In this document: one piece after another, positions 24,374 to 32,330 of the stretch
Layout: every line of letters starts with the position of its first letter
Numbering within the stretch: the stretch's first letter is position 1
Source: a bacterium
GTDB lineage: Bacteria; Electryoneota; Electryoneia; Electryoneales; Electryoneaceae
Assembly (NCBI GenBank): GCA_020444425.1
Contig: JAHLLB010000036.1
Location: forward strand, 1 to 47,584
Direction of reading: 5' to 3'
Length of the DNA stretch: 47,584 nt
Made by a program: the position numbers and the translations under genes
The notes under the pieces: model-generated
Database searches by the model: none
Seen by the model: only the letters and a program-made list of their open reading frames with translations
What the model was told of the DNA's origin: nothing

Positions 24374-25798
24374 ATGAGGAATGCGTTCAAGCTCTGTGCA
24401 TGGGTCACTCTGCTACTGCTATCCGTGTCAATGGTATCGTCTGCAGCGACGGTGAAGATTATCGAGAGTCCGTTCACACCGGGTGTGGATGTTGCCTGGG
24501 AAACGGTTGCGCTGGGTCTTGGCCACACGGCAGCGATCTATCCCGTTTCGGATCTGGATGTGACCGGGTGGATTCCGGCCACCGATGTGCTGATCATCAG
24601 CGATCCCTTTCTGCCCTATACGCCATTGCAGATCGCCAATGTTACCACCGCGATGGCATCCGGGGTCAGCATCTATATCCAGTCTGAGGTCGATCCGGCC
24701 CTTCCGGGCAATACCATGTTCGAAATCGTGGTGAATTCCACCGGTGCCGCTGGGTTCGCCTGGTTTGGCGGACCTGTCCCGGGTCTGGTGGAGGCGAAGA
24801 TATTCGGTCCGGTGGCGGCTCAATTCAACGCGAGAAAGCCCGTCCTCGGCATGATGGAAGCCTGTGTCGGCGGCAGCCCGGGCCTGTTCACCGGTATCGT
24901 GCCAAATCTGGAAATGGCCTTGGGCGCGGTTGGATTTCTTTACGACGACACCGTCCTGCCGGGCGCGGGCATGGTTGCCACGAACACGGATTTCGAGTGG
25001 ATCATACCGTTCGGTCCAGACATCCTGTTGATGGAGAATTACCTCAACACTTTGATCACCAATGTCGAACTGACCAAGTTTTTCCCGATTATTGCACCGG
25101 CGGGCCTGATAACGCTTCCCTCCTCGGGCGGCACGATCACCTACACCGTCGAACCGGCCAACATCGGCCTCAGTGTGTTTCCGACAACGCTCTGGGTCCG
25201 TGCTATCCTGCCGAGCGGTACCGTCTATCCGCCACCGCTTGCCGGTCCGGTTGTGCTGATGATTCCGCCCTTGACCTCGTTGGGACCGGTATCGTTGGCG
25301 ATGAGCGTGCCAGCTTTTGCACCACCGGGCATGTACTACATCCAGAGCATGATGACTGCAGGTTTCCCCGGAATCGGACTGGTTTACGATACCGACTTCT
25401 TCATGATCGAGAAGATGGTGATCGGACCGGACGATGCGGCACCGGCACCGGGCGATGGTGAGATTATCGCTACACGCGGCGAGCTGTCTTTCCCGGCGGC
25501 TGAGGCAAACCACACGGCTCAGCAGGTGCCGCGACAATTTGAGGTCGGCCAGGCGTATCCGAACCCGTTCAACCCGTCCACCACGATTGACGTGTCCCTT
25601 GCGGACGCGGTCAACCTGACGGTGACGGTGTATGATGTGCAGGGGCGTGAGGTCGCGACCCTCGCAAAGGGTGCGCACACCGCCGGGCTGCATTCGTTCA
25701 GCTTTGACGCCAGCGGTCTCGCCAGCGGTGTGTATTTCCTCCGTGCGAATGTGCCGGGCCAGCTGAACGAAACCCGCAAGCTGGTTCTGATGCGGTAA
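24374..25798 (+). CDS. Secreted sorting-domain protein, array family member 4
   Basis: 474 aa. Signal peptide (LCAWVTLLLLSVSMVSSA). The N-domain resembles member 1 more than 2 and 3: VKIIESPFTPGVDVAW, VALGLGHTAAIYPVSDLDV, ATDVLIISDPFLPYT, VSIYIQSEVDP, and lacks the ESQSxNP block. Ig-like domain with AGLITLPSSGGTITY, LWVRAILPSGTVYPPPLAGP and AFAPPGMYYIQSMM. The sorting domain and the downstream hairpin match member 3 almost base for base, a sign of recent exchange. The ATG follows AGGAGGTAAAGG. Palindrome site 7 upstream. Confidence 0.8.
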   Translation: MRNAFKLCAWVTLLLLSVSMVSSAATVKIIESPFTPGVDVAWETVALGLGHTAAIYPVSDLDVTGWIPATDVLIISDPFLPYTPLQIANVTTAMASGVSIYIQSEVDPALPGNTMFEIVVNSTGAAGFAWFGGPVPGLVEAKIFGPVAAQFNARKPVLGMMEACVGGSPGLFTGIVPNLEMALGAVGFLYDDTVLPGAGMVATNTDFEWIIPFGPDILLMENYLNTLITNVELTKFFPIIAPAGLITLPSSGGTITYTVEPANIGLSVFPTTLWVRAILPSGTVYPPPLAGPVVLMIPPLTSLGPVSLAMSVPAFAPPGMYYIQSMMTAGFPGIGLVYDTDFFMIEKMVIGPDDAAPAPGDGEIIATRGELSFPAAEANHTAQQVPRQFEVGQAYPNPFNPSTTIDVSLADAVNLTVTVYDVQGREVATLAKGAHTAGLHSFSFDASGLASGVYFLRANVPGQLNETRKLVLMR

Positions 25799-25833
25799 AA
25801 GAGGGCCGCAGCTAAAGTCTTGTGTAGATGATC

Positions 25834-25863
25834 CGGGGGCACTTGCGGTTGCAGGTGTCCCCG
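25834..25863 (+). terminator. Hairpin after array gene 4
   Basis: CGGGGGCACTTGC-GGTT-GCAGGTGTCCCCG, 13 pairs with two wobbles; the preceding GATGATCCGG is shared with the terminator of gene 3. There is no T-run, so termination may be weak. 25864-26086 shows no gene. Confidence 0.6.
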
Positions 25864-25994
25864 TTCAACGGGAAAAAGCCAGTCGTAGCAAAGACCCTGC
25901 AAAAGCCCCTCTCCCCGTCCGCCAATCTCCGTCTCCTCTCGCGACTTCCGCGATGTGAGCTCCGTCAACTCACAGCCTGGCTCCGCGCCGTACT

Positions 25995-26010
25995 GTTAGG
26001 CATACCAAAC
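25995..26010. promoter_or_regulatory. GTTARG-N4-CCTAAC palindrome (site 8)
   Basis: GTTAGGCATACCAAAC, 163 bp before the ATG at 26174. Confidence 0.5.
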
Positions 26011-26173
26011 AAATCGTTGATCAGGGTGTAGCTGACACCGGAACGGTCCGGACTGCAGGGATACCCTCCAATCGAACACCCCCCGAATGACCGGTCACCT
26101 CGCAGGAGGAACGGCGTTCGTTCATCATATCAAAGCCGGACCCATGAAACTTGGGCAACGAGAGGGAGCAACC

Positions 26174-27598
26174 ATGAAGAAACGAATCGATTTATCTGCG
26201 CTGCTGCTTGCCGCAGCGGTTCTGTTTGGCATGAGTAACGTGTATGCCGCAAACATCTACATCGTCGAAAGCCAGAGCTACAACCCCAGCCACATCCAGG
26301 ACAGCAACTGGCAGACGGCGGCTATTAACGCCGGGCATTCGGCGACGATCGTCCCGCAGACCACCCTGGACAACACCGCGTACATCGCAAACGCTGATTT
26401 GTTGATCGTATCATCCGGCGTGATCTACCTGCCGCCGAACCGGGTCGCCAACATTCAGGCGATGATGCAGGTGGGCAAACCGGTCTACCTGCAGTGCGAA
26501 TACCCGATGACACAGAGCACCACGCAGGCCTTTGACACCATCGTCGACAATCTCGGCGGTCCCTGGACGTATTTCGACTGGATCGGTGAGTTTACAGGCA
26601 GTCTCACGCCGATGCAGGTAAACGGTGACCTGTCCTTCGACCCCAATTTTGTTTCGTCGTTGAGTGTCTTCAATGACGGTGTCTACGGCGAAGGTGGGAT
26701 CGGTTTTTCCAGCGATTTGTATCTCACTCCCCCGAACAGGATCTATGGCTTCTCGTTTTACCCTTCCGGCGGGATCTACGGCATGATGTGCTGCAACACC
26801 GACCAGGACTGGGCGATTTACGACCCCAATCGCCTCGATTTCATGGAGAATTACTTCGACCGTCTCTTTGACTATGGCGGCGGCGGGTTCATCTGGCTCG
26901 GAATCGAGCCTGTCAATACGTCCATCCCCTCGTCCGGCGGCACATTGAACTATTACGCTCAGGTGATGAATCCCACGCCGAATGTCTGGACCGGAGACGC
27001 CTGGACCTATGTCTTCCTGCCCAACGGTAACTACTATGGCCCGTTGATGGTCAACTATGGCCTCAGCTTTCAGCCGGATCAGGCCACGCCGGTACTCACG
27101 TTGAGCCAATACGTGCCCGCCGTCGCACCGCCCGGCGCTTACACGTTCGTTGGCAATCTCGGCACCTATCCGACTAACTCGGAAATCTCCAGAACCTTCA
27201 CCTTCTGGAAGCAGACCCCGGGTCCGGACGACCGGTCAGGCGACCTGTCCGAAGAACGGATCACCGAAAACTGGTATCCGCTCGCCGGACAATCAGCTCC
27301 GGCCCGTGAATCAGACGCTTCCCCAGCCATGCCGGACGAGTTCGTGGTCGGCGACCCGTACCCGAATCCGTTCAACCCGAGCACGACAATCGAACTCAGC
27401 CTGCCGGAAGCACGGAACCTGAGTGTGGTGGTGTATGATGTGCAGGGGCGTGAGGTGGAAACGTTGGCGCAGGGAAGTTTTGGTGCCGGAGCGCACCGTT
27501 TCAGCTTTGATGCACGGGGTCTTGCCAGCGGGATTTATTTCCTTCGTGCGCAGTCTGGTTCGGAGATGCAGACCCGGAAGCTGATGTTGTTGCACTAA
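26174..27598 (+). CDS. Secreted sorting-domain protein, array family member 5
   Basis: 474 aa from ATG 26174, which has GGGAG 5 nt upstream and a proper signal peptide (KKRIDLSALLLAAAVLFGMS); the frame is open 29 codons further with no signal. N-domain: IYIVESQSYNPSHIQDSNW, INAGHSATIVPQTTLDN, NADLLIVSSGVIYLPPNRV and KPVYLQCEYP. It differs from 1-4 in the centre (GEFTGSLTPMQVNGDLSF, YGEGGIGFSSDLYLTPPNRI), where it resembles member 6. Ig-like domain with SIPSSGGTLNYYAQVMN and LPNGNYYGPLMVN. The sorting domain DPYPNPFNPSTTIEL ... VVVYDVQGREVETL ends in QTRKLMLLH. Own terminator and palindrome site 8. Confidence 0.8.
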   Translation: MKKRIDLSALLLAAAVLFGMSNVYAANIYIVESQSYNPSHIQDSNWQTAAINAGHSATIVPQTTLDNTAYIANADLLIVSSGVIYLPPNRVANIQAMMQVGKPVYLQCEYPMTQSTTQAFDTIVDNLGGPWTYFDWIGEFTGSLTPMQVNGDLSFDPNFVSSLSVFNDGVYGEGGIGFSSDLYLTPPNRIYGFSFYPSGGIYGMMCCNTDQDWAIYDPNRLDFMENYFDRLFDYGGGGFIWLGIEPVNTSIPSSGGTLNYYAQVMNPTPNVWTGDAWTYVFLPNGNYYGPLMVNYGLSFQPDQATPVLTLSQYVPAVAPPGAYTFVGNLGTYPTNSEISRTFTFWKQTPGPDDRSGDLSEERITENWYPLAGQSAPARESDASPAMPDEFVVGDPYPNPFNPSTTIELSLPEARNLSVVVYDVQGREVETLAQGSFGAGAHRFSFDARGLASGIYFLRAQSGSEMQTRKLMLLH

Positions 27599-27689
27599 CC
27601 GAGGTGAGAGAGCCGGGTTCGGTGGTGGGCTGTGATCTGACGCACTCGCCGCCCGGATTCTGGTTAACTCATTGATAAGGCGTGAGATA

Positions 27690-27732
27690 AACAGGTTGTC
27701 GGATGATAGGGACAACCTGTTTTCTGTTTTTT
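27690..27732 (+). terminator. Intrinsic terminator of array gene 5
   Basis: AACAGGTTGTC-10 nt-GACAACCTGTT followed by TTCTGTTTTTT. Confidence 0.9.
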
Positions 27733-27850
27733 CGGGCTCTGTCTCTCATGGAGACACGATTGGGACTTGTTCTGCGAGAGAATTTCCGGACAATTTCTCG
27801 TACATCTGGTCATACACAACATCCGTAGTTCCCTAACACGAGAGAGGTCC

Positions 27851-29242
27851 ATGAAAAAAGTATCGATCTTCGCGATCGCAATGGGACTGTTGTTCGTCGC
27901 CGGTATGGCTACAGCGGCAAATATTGCGATCATCGAAAGCCAGAGTGCAAACCCGGCTTTCGACCAGGATGAAATGTGGCAGGACGTGGCCCAGGGACTT
28001 GGCCACACGGCCTTCATTTACCAGCAGTCCTACCTCGATGACCCGAACAACTCGCACGACATCGATCTGTTGATCATCTCGTCCGGCGTCATCGACATTC
28101 CGCAGCAGCGGAAGGCGTACATCCGTGAGTTCCTGCGCATGGGCACCCCGGTGTACCTGCAGAGCGAGTATGACGCCAGCTTCGGCTCGAACGAAACCTG
28201 GCTCGCGCTGGTGCAGGCGATGGGTGGCATCTTCAACTGGCAGCAGAGCTTCTACGGCGATCTTACGCCGATGCAGATCACCGGTGACCTGGCGACGGCG
28301 TACAACAACGTCTACACCATCAACGAGTACTTCGTAAACGGTTGTGCCGGATTCGGCGGTTTCAGTGTCGTCACCAACCTGGAATTCCAGAATCGCGCGT
28401 ATGGCTGGTACTTCGATCCACCAAACACCGACTTTGCCGCGCTGACGACCAACACCGACCGCAACTGGATCCTGCAGGGCGATGGTACGTCTTTGATGGA
28501 AAACTACATCGAGCTGCTGCTCGCGGACACGGTGACGGTTCCGGTTCTGAACGTTCAGCCGGTCGGTTCGACGGTCATCCCGGCTTCGGGTGGCGTGTTG
28601 CATGCGGAAGCGCAGGTCATTAACAACAGCAACAGCTTCCTCAACGTCGACTTCTGGACCCGTGTAATCCTGCCGAGCGGCACGCCGTACGGCCCGCTGT
28701 TCCGTCAAACGGATAAGACGTTTGACGTCGGCTTCGTCTCGCCGTGGTATCCGTTGACCCAGATGATCCCGTTCAGCGCGCCGGCGGGCACGTACCAGTA
28801 CCAGGTCGTGATGGGCAACTTCGACTACCTCACCGAGTATGCGGTGGATGGTTTCGAGTGGACCAAGTCGGCCACGGGCACGGACGCCGTGTACCAGGAC
28901 TGGGCGGCCAGCGGTTTCGGTATGATGGATGCGTCCACCGCCGCGACGGTTGACGAGCATGACGCCGTCACGTTGCCGGATGAGTTCACGCTGAGCGATC
29001 CGTATCCGAACCCGTTCAACCCGTCCACCACGATCAACGTGTCGTTGGCAGAAGCCGCGCCGCTTCAGGTTGTGGTGTACGATCTGCAGGGCCGCGTTGT
29101 GAGCACACTGGCAAACGGCAGCTACACCGCCGGCAGCCACACGTTCAGCTTCGACGCCCACAATCTCGCCAGCGGCGTATATTTCGTGCAGGCGCAGACA
29201 AACGGGCTGGTTCAGACCCGCAAGCTGGTGCTGATGAAGTAG
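27851..29242 (+). CDS. Secreted sorting-domain protein, array family member 6
   Basis: 463 aa from ATG 27851 (GAGAGAGG just upstream; signal KKVSIFAIAMGLLFVAGMA). N-domain: IAIIESQSANPAFDQDEMW, VAQGLGHTAFIYQQSYLDD, DIDLLIISSGVIDIPQQR and TPVYLQSEYDA; centre YGDLTPMQITGDLATAY shared with member 5. Ig-like domain: STVIPASGGVLHAEAQVIN, WTRVILPSGTPYGPLF and FSAPAGTYQYQVVMG. Sorting domain DPYPNPFNPSTTINV, VVVYDLQGRVVSTL, LASGVYFVQA, QTRKLVLMK. Unlike the other five it has no full palindrome upstream, only a CCTAAC half-site at 27832. More GC-rich codons than members 1-4. Last gene of the array. Confidence 0.8.
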   Translation: MKKVSIFAIAMGLLFVAGMATAANIAIIESQSANPAFDQDEMWQDVAQGLGHTAFIYQQSYLDDPNNSHDIDLLIISSGVIDIPQQRKAYIREFLRMGTPVYLQSEYDASFGSNETWLALVQAMGGIFNWQQSFYGDLTPMQITGDLATAYNNVYTINEYFVNGCAGFGGFSVVTNLEFQNRAYGWYFDPPNTDFAALTTNTDRNWILQGDGTSLMENYIELLLADTVTVPVLNVQPVGSTVIPASGGVLHAEAQVINNSNSFLNVDFWTRVILPSGTPYGPLFRQTDKTFDVGFVSPWYPLTQMIPFSAPAGTYQYQVVMGNFDYLTEYAVDGFEWTKSATGTDAVYQDWAASGFGMMDASTAATVDEHDAVTLPDEFTLSDPYPNPFNPSTTINVSLAEAAPLQVVVYDLQGRVVSTLANGSYTAGSHTFSFDAHNLASGVYFVQAQTNGLVQTRKLVLMK

Positions 29243-29245
29243 GAC

Positions 29246-29280
29246 TTAGTAATCAGTACACAGTCGTCAGTTTTCAGTAA
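29246..29280 (+). repeat. Heptamer repeat tract after array gene 6
   Basis: TTAGTAA, TCAGTAC, ACAGTCG, TCAGTTT, TCAGTAA, starting 3 nt after the stop. Confidence 0.65.
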
Positions 29281-29287
29281 CGTATTC

Positions 29288-29321
29288 CGGGGACACTTTG
29301 AGGACAAAGTGTCCCCGTTTT
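29288..29321 (+). terminator. Intrinsic terminator of array gene 6
   Basis: CGGGGACACTTTG-AGGA-CAAAGTGTCCCCG followed by TTTT. Confidence 0.9.
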
Positions 29322-29345
29322 GTGCCCGTCCGACTTCAGCAGGCT

Positions 29346-29379
29346 CTTCCTCACGTCTCTTCGTTCCGTTCTGAATGAC
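29346..29379 (-). repeat. Partial copy of the GTCATTCTGAA element
   Basis: The reverse complement matches 5511-5544 at 32 of 34 positions (GAACGGAACGAAGAGA core). A hairpin repeat CCCGTGCTCGC-TT-GCGAACACGGG follows at 29435-29458. Confidence 0.55.
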
Positions 29380-29502
29380 GGGCTGGCTGACCGGGTACGA
29401 TTATAAAACTGCCGCCGCCCCTGCAATGAAAAACCCGTGCTCGCTTGCGAACACGGGTCTGGATTTTTCTCAAGACTCTAATCTCGAGACCTTTGTCTAT
29501 GT

Positions 29503-29571
29503 CTCAAGTCTCACATCTCAAGTCCTTTGTCTTTGTCTCAGGACTCAGGACTCAAGACTCAGGACTGTCTT
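29503..29571 (-). repeat. Heptamer repeat tract at the 3' end of the TonB receptor gene
   Basis: CTCAAGT, CTCACAT, CTCAAGT, CCTTTGT, then CTTTGT and CTCAGGA x2, CTCAAGA, CTCAGGA, CTGTCTT. It ends 4 nt before the stop codon of the minus-strand gene. Confidence 0.75.
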
Positions 29572-29575
29572 TCCA

Positions 29576-32068
29576 TCACATTCCACCTTCTTCGTCGAAA
29601 CCGCCGTCCATCATTCCGCCGGACTGCCGTTTCTGGCGTTCGTCCTGGTTGAACCGGTAGGTGAGGTTCAGCATGAACGTGCGCCCGCGCCACTGGAATT
29701 CCGAGTTCGAATAGAACGTATCGGTGATGGTTTCCATGTTGCGTTTTCGGGTGTCGAACAGGTCGCGTACGTTGAAGCTGAGCGTCAGGTTGTTGTCGAG
29801 GAAGTTCTGACTCGCTCCCAGATCCAGGGCGTAGATCGGATCCCGTTCACTTTGCAGCAACTCACGCGGCCCCATGTAGAAGAACCGCAGCTGAAGCTGA
29901 GAAGTTTTAGTGAACTGCCAGCGGGTACTCGCCCGGGAGAACCAGGTGAGGAATTCACGGTCGTACGACACCCCACCAAACGTGCCACTCGACTGCGACT
30001 GGTAAATGTTCATGCTGGCCTGCATGTTCAGCCGCTTCATCAGTTGGTACATGACCTCGAACTCGAAGCCGTAGTGGTCGGCGTCGCCGATGTTGTACGG
30101 CTGCGAGACGATGACGTCACCCTCGGTCGTCTCGAACCACTCGATCACGCCGGTCGCGTGGCGGTAGTAAACGCTGCTGCTGACCGAACCCTTGTCGGTG
30201 TGGAACAGGTGACCGATCTCGAAGCTGTTGGAGTATTCTGGATCCAGGTTCGGGTTGCCGCGCCGGATGTTCCGGCTGTCGGTGTAGTTCCAGAACGGAA
30301 TCAGGTACCAGTGATGGGGCCGCATCAACCGCCGCGAATAGCTCGCCTGAATCGAGTTGACCGGAGTGATTTCGTAGGTCAGGAACGCGGACGGGAACAA
30401 GTCGAAGTAGTCGCGTTCGTTGACGTCGTTCGTCTCAAGGTATTCCGTCGTGATATCGGAATACTCACCGCGCAGACCGATCTGGTACGACCAGGTCTCT
30501 GACAGCAGATTCGAGAAGGTGAAGTAGCCAGCGTAGATGTTCTCATCGTAGATGAGGTGATTGCTGACATCCACCGTGGTGCCGGTGCCGGCTTCGATCA
30601 CTTCGTAATCGTGGTCCAGCTCCTTCATCTCACCCTTCACACCGGTCTCGATCTTGTGCTTTTCGCTGTAGGGGTGCACGTAATCGAGCTGGAACAGGTG
30701 CCGCGTTTCGCCCTCGAGATTGTCCACGTATTCGACGAGATCGGTATCCGTGCCCACGAGAACATCTTCCGTGATTACGGAGAGTTCATTTTCAGAACCG
30801 GTCTCGAACTGATAGTCAGCGGTGAATTCGTGCCCCTTGGTATCGAACAGGTGCCGGTAACCGAAGTCGAAACCGTTGTAGCGTTCCGTCTCCTCTTCCG
30901 GGTTGTTGCGGTAGATGTCGGAGGCCAGCACACCGTTCTGATCAAAGTAGCGGTAGTGCACGTACGCGTCGGTTTCGTCCTCGCCGTAATCGTTGAACGC
31001 CGACACGGTCACCGTGTTCTTGTCATCGTGCATGTATTCGAATCCGAAGCGGATGTAGTTGCTCCAGCCGGACCGGTCGAATTCTTCGTCCTCGTCCAGT
31101 GTCGCGTACGGTGCGTCGGGGTTGTAATACTCCTGGTAGGTCGTCCCGCCGCCGTCATGGCTGCGGTATCGCAGCTGCTCGTTGATGAAGTAGTTCATCC
31201 TGCCGGTGCGGTAGTTCAGGTTGAACCCGCCGCCGTAGCCTTCGGGGATGGACCCGGACACGTTCACCGACCCGTTTACACCCTTTTCCCGTTCCTGCTT
31301 CAGGATGATGTTGAGGATACCCGCGTCGCCCTGGGCGTCATATTTCGCGGACGGATTGGTCATCACCTCGACGCGGTCCACCATCTCTGCGGAGAGTTGC
31401 TGCAGCGCTTCGCCGGGATCAAGACCGACACGCGTGGACGGCTTCCCATTGATCAGGATGCGCACGTTGCTGTTGCCGCGCAGGCTGACGGTACCTTCGA
31501 GGTCAACGGTAACCGAGGGGATTTCCTCCAGCGCGTCCGCAACCGTGCCGCCGGCATCCGCAACGCTGGAGCTGATACGGTAGATCTTGCGGTCAGGCGC
31601 AAGCGTGACCTGTGTGCTTTCGACCCGCAGTTCGACCTCTTCCAGTTCAAGCGTGGCGGAACTGAGCGTCAACGTGCCGAGGTTGACACGTGGAGATCGT
31701 TCGTTGATCTCGATATTTTCAACCAGCACCTGCTTGTAGCCAAGCGCACGGATGAGCAGATCATACGTTCCTTCTGGCACCGCCAGGATGCGGAATCCAC
31801 CGTCATCCTCGGACGCTGCGCCACGCACGGCGGCGTCGTTATCGACGGTCTCCCCTTCCTTCAGCACACCATCCGGAAACAGCATGATGTTCGCGCCGGG
31901 GATGGGCATGTCGGCATCATCGTCCGAAACACTCCCCATGATCAGCCACATGCGCGGCGAGCTGTCGCCGGCCGTCTGCGGTTGAACCTGAGCAAATAGC
32001 GTACTTGAACCACCAAAAATTAAACCGGCCAGCAAAACGATCGTCAGGACCGGTGAGTTGCGGTGCAT
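29576..32068 (-). CDS. TonB-dependent receptor / outer membrane beta-barrel protein
   Basis: 830 aa from ATG 32068 (GGGAG upstream; signal MHRNSPVLTIVLLAGLIFGG). A carboxypeptidase-regulatory-like domain (~40-135: GANIMLFPDG, GGFRILAVPEGTYDLLIRAL) is followed by a plug (~160-250: ALEEIPSVTVDLEGTVSLRG, VRILINGKPS, VDRVEVMTNPSAKYDAQGDA, GILNIILK). A beta-barrel of the Outer-membrane-beta-barrel-3 type ends in FMLNLTYRFNQDERQK, then an odd Gly/Met-rich tail (GGMMDGGFDEEGGM). These proteins take up or export large ligands with energy from TonB; the ligand is unknown. Divergent from the GAF-PP2C gene; the palindrome at 32302 lies between, 234 bp from its start. Like some relatives it may be a non-transporting barrel. 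Confidence 0.9.
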   Translation of the reverse strand: MHRNSPVLTIVLLAGLIFGGSSTLFAQVQPQTAGDSSPRMWLIMGSVSDDDADMPIPGANIMLFPDGVLKEGETVDNDAAVRGAASEDDGGFRILAVPEGTYDLLIRALGYKQVLVENIEINERSPRVNLGTLTLSSATLELEEVELRVESTQVTLAPDRKIYRISSSVADAGGTVADALEEIPSVTVDLEGTVSLRGNSNVRILINGKPSTRVGLDPGEALQQLSAEMVDRVEVMTNPSAKYDAQGDAGILNIILKQEREKGVNGSVNVSGSIPEGYGGGFNLNYRTGRMNYFINEQLRYRSHDGGGTTYQEYYNPDAPYATLDEDEEFDRSGWSNYIRFGFEYMHDDKNTVTVSAFNDYGEDETDAYVHYRYFDQNGVLASDIYRNNPEEETERYNGFDFGYRHLFDTKGHEFTADYQFETGSENELSVITEDVLVGTDTDLVEYVDNLEGETRHLFQLDYVHPYSEKHKIETGVKGEMKELDHDYEVIEAGTGTTVDVSNHLIYDENIYAGYFTFSNLLSETWSYQIGLRGEYSDITTEYLETNDVNERDYFDLFPSAFLTYEITPVNSIQASYSRRLMRPHHWYLIPFWNYTDSRNIRRGNPNLDPEYSNSFEIGHLFHTDKGSVSSSVYYRHATGVIEWFETTEGDVIVSQPYNIGDADHYGFEFEVMYQLMKRLNMQASMNIYQSQSSGTFGGVSYDREFLTWFSRASTRWQFTKTSQLQLRFFYMGPRELLQSERDPIYALDLGASQNFLDNNLTLSFNVRDLFDTRKRNMETITDTFYSNSEFQWRGRTFMLNLTYRFNQDERQKRQSGGMMDGGFDEEGGM

Positions 32069-32301
32069 GGAATCCGTCTCCCAATTTATCATGAATAAAA
32101 CCAAGCCTTTCGCCTCAACAGAATCGTTCGATTCTCGAGTACGCTATATAGACGATGCACACCCTGAAATGTTTAACTCCCCTTGGAGTCAACATCACCG
32201 AATTCTGAGCAATTCGTAGAAACCCGAAAAACTTCCTCTATCGAACCGCAGTTTCTCTTGCAGTTCGTGAGAATGTTCGCCATATTGCACGCCGCAGTTA
32301 A

Positions 32302-32317
32302 GTTCGGCATTCCTAAC
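32302..32317. promoter_or_regulatory. GTTARG-N4-CCTAAC palindrome (site 9)
   Basis: GTTCGGCATTCCTAAC, 13 bp before the ATG of the GAF-PP2C gene and in the divergent gap shared with the TonB receptor. Confidence 0.55.
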
Positions 32318-32330
32318 AACGGAATCACCC

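Noticed and set aside
27832..27837. CCTAAC before array gene 6 as a tenth palindrome
   Set aside because: Only the right half-site is present; the left half does not match.
19349..29242. Calling the array proteins substrates of a functional T9SS
   Set aside because: The C-terminal domain is of the Por/T9SS type, but no T9SS machinery gene lies in the window, so only the domain is reported.
30557..31999. 480-codon plus-strand open frame opposite the TonB receptor gene
   Set aside because: Antisense shadow; the minus-strand protein has signal, plug and barrel.
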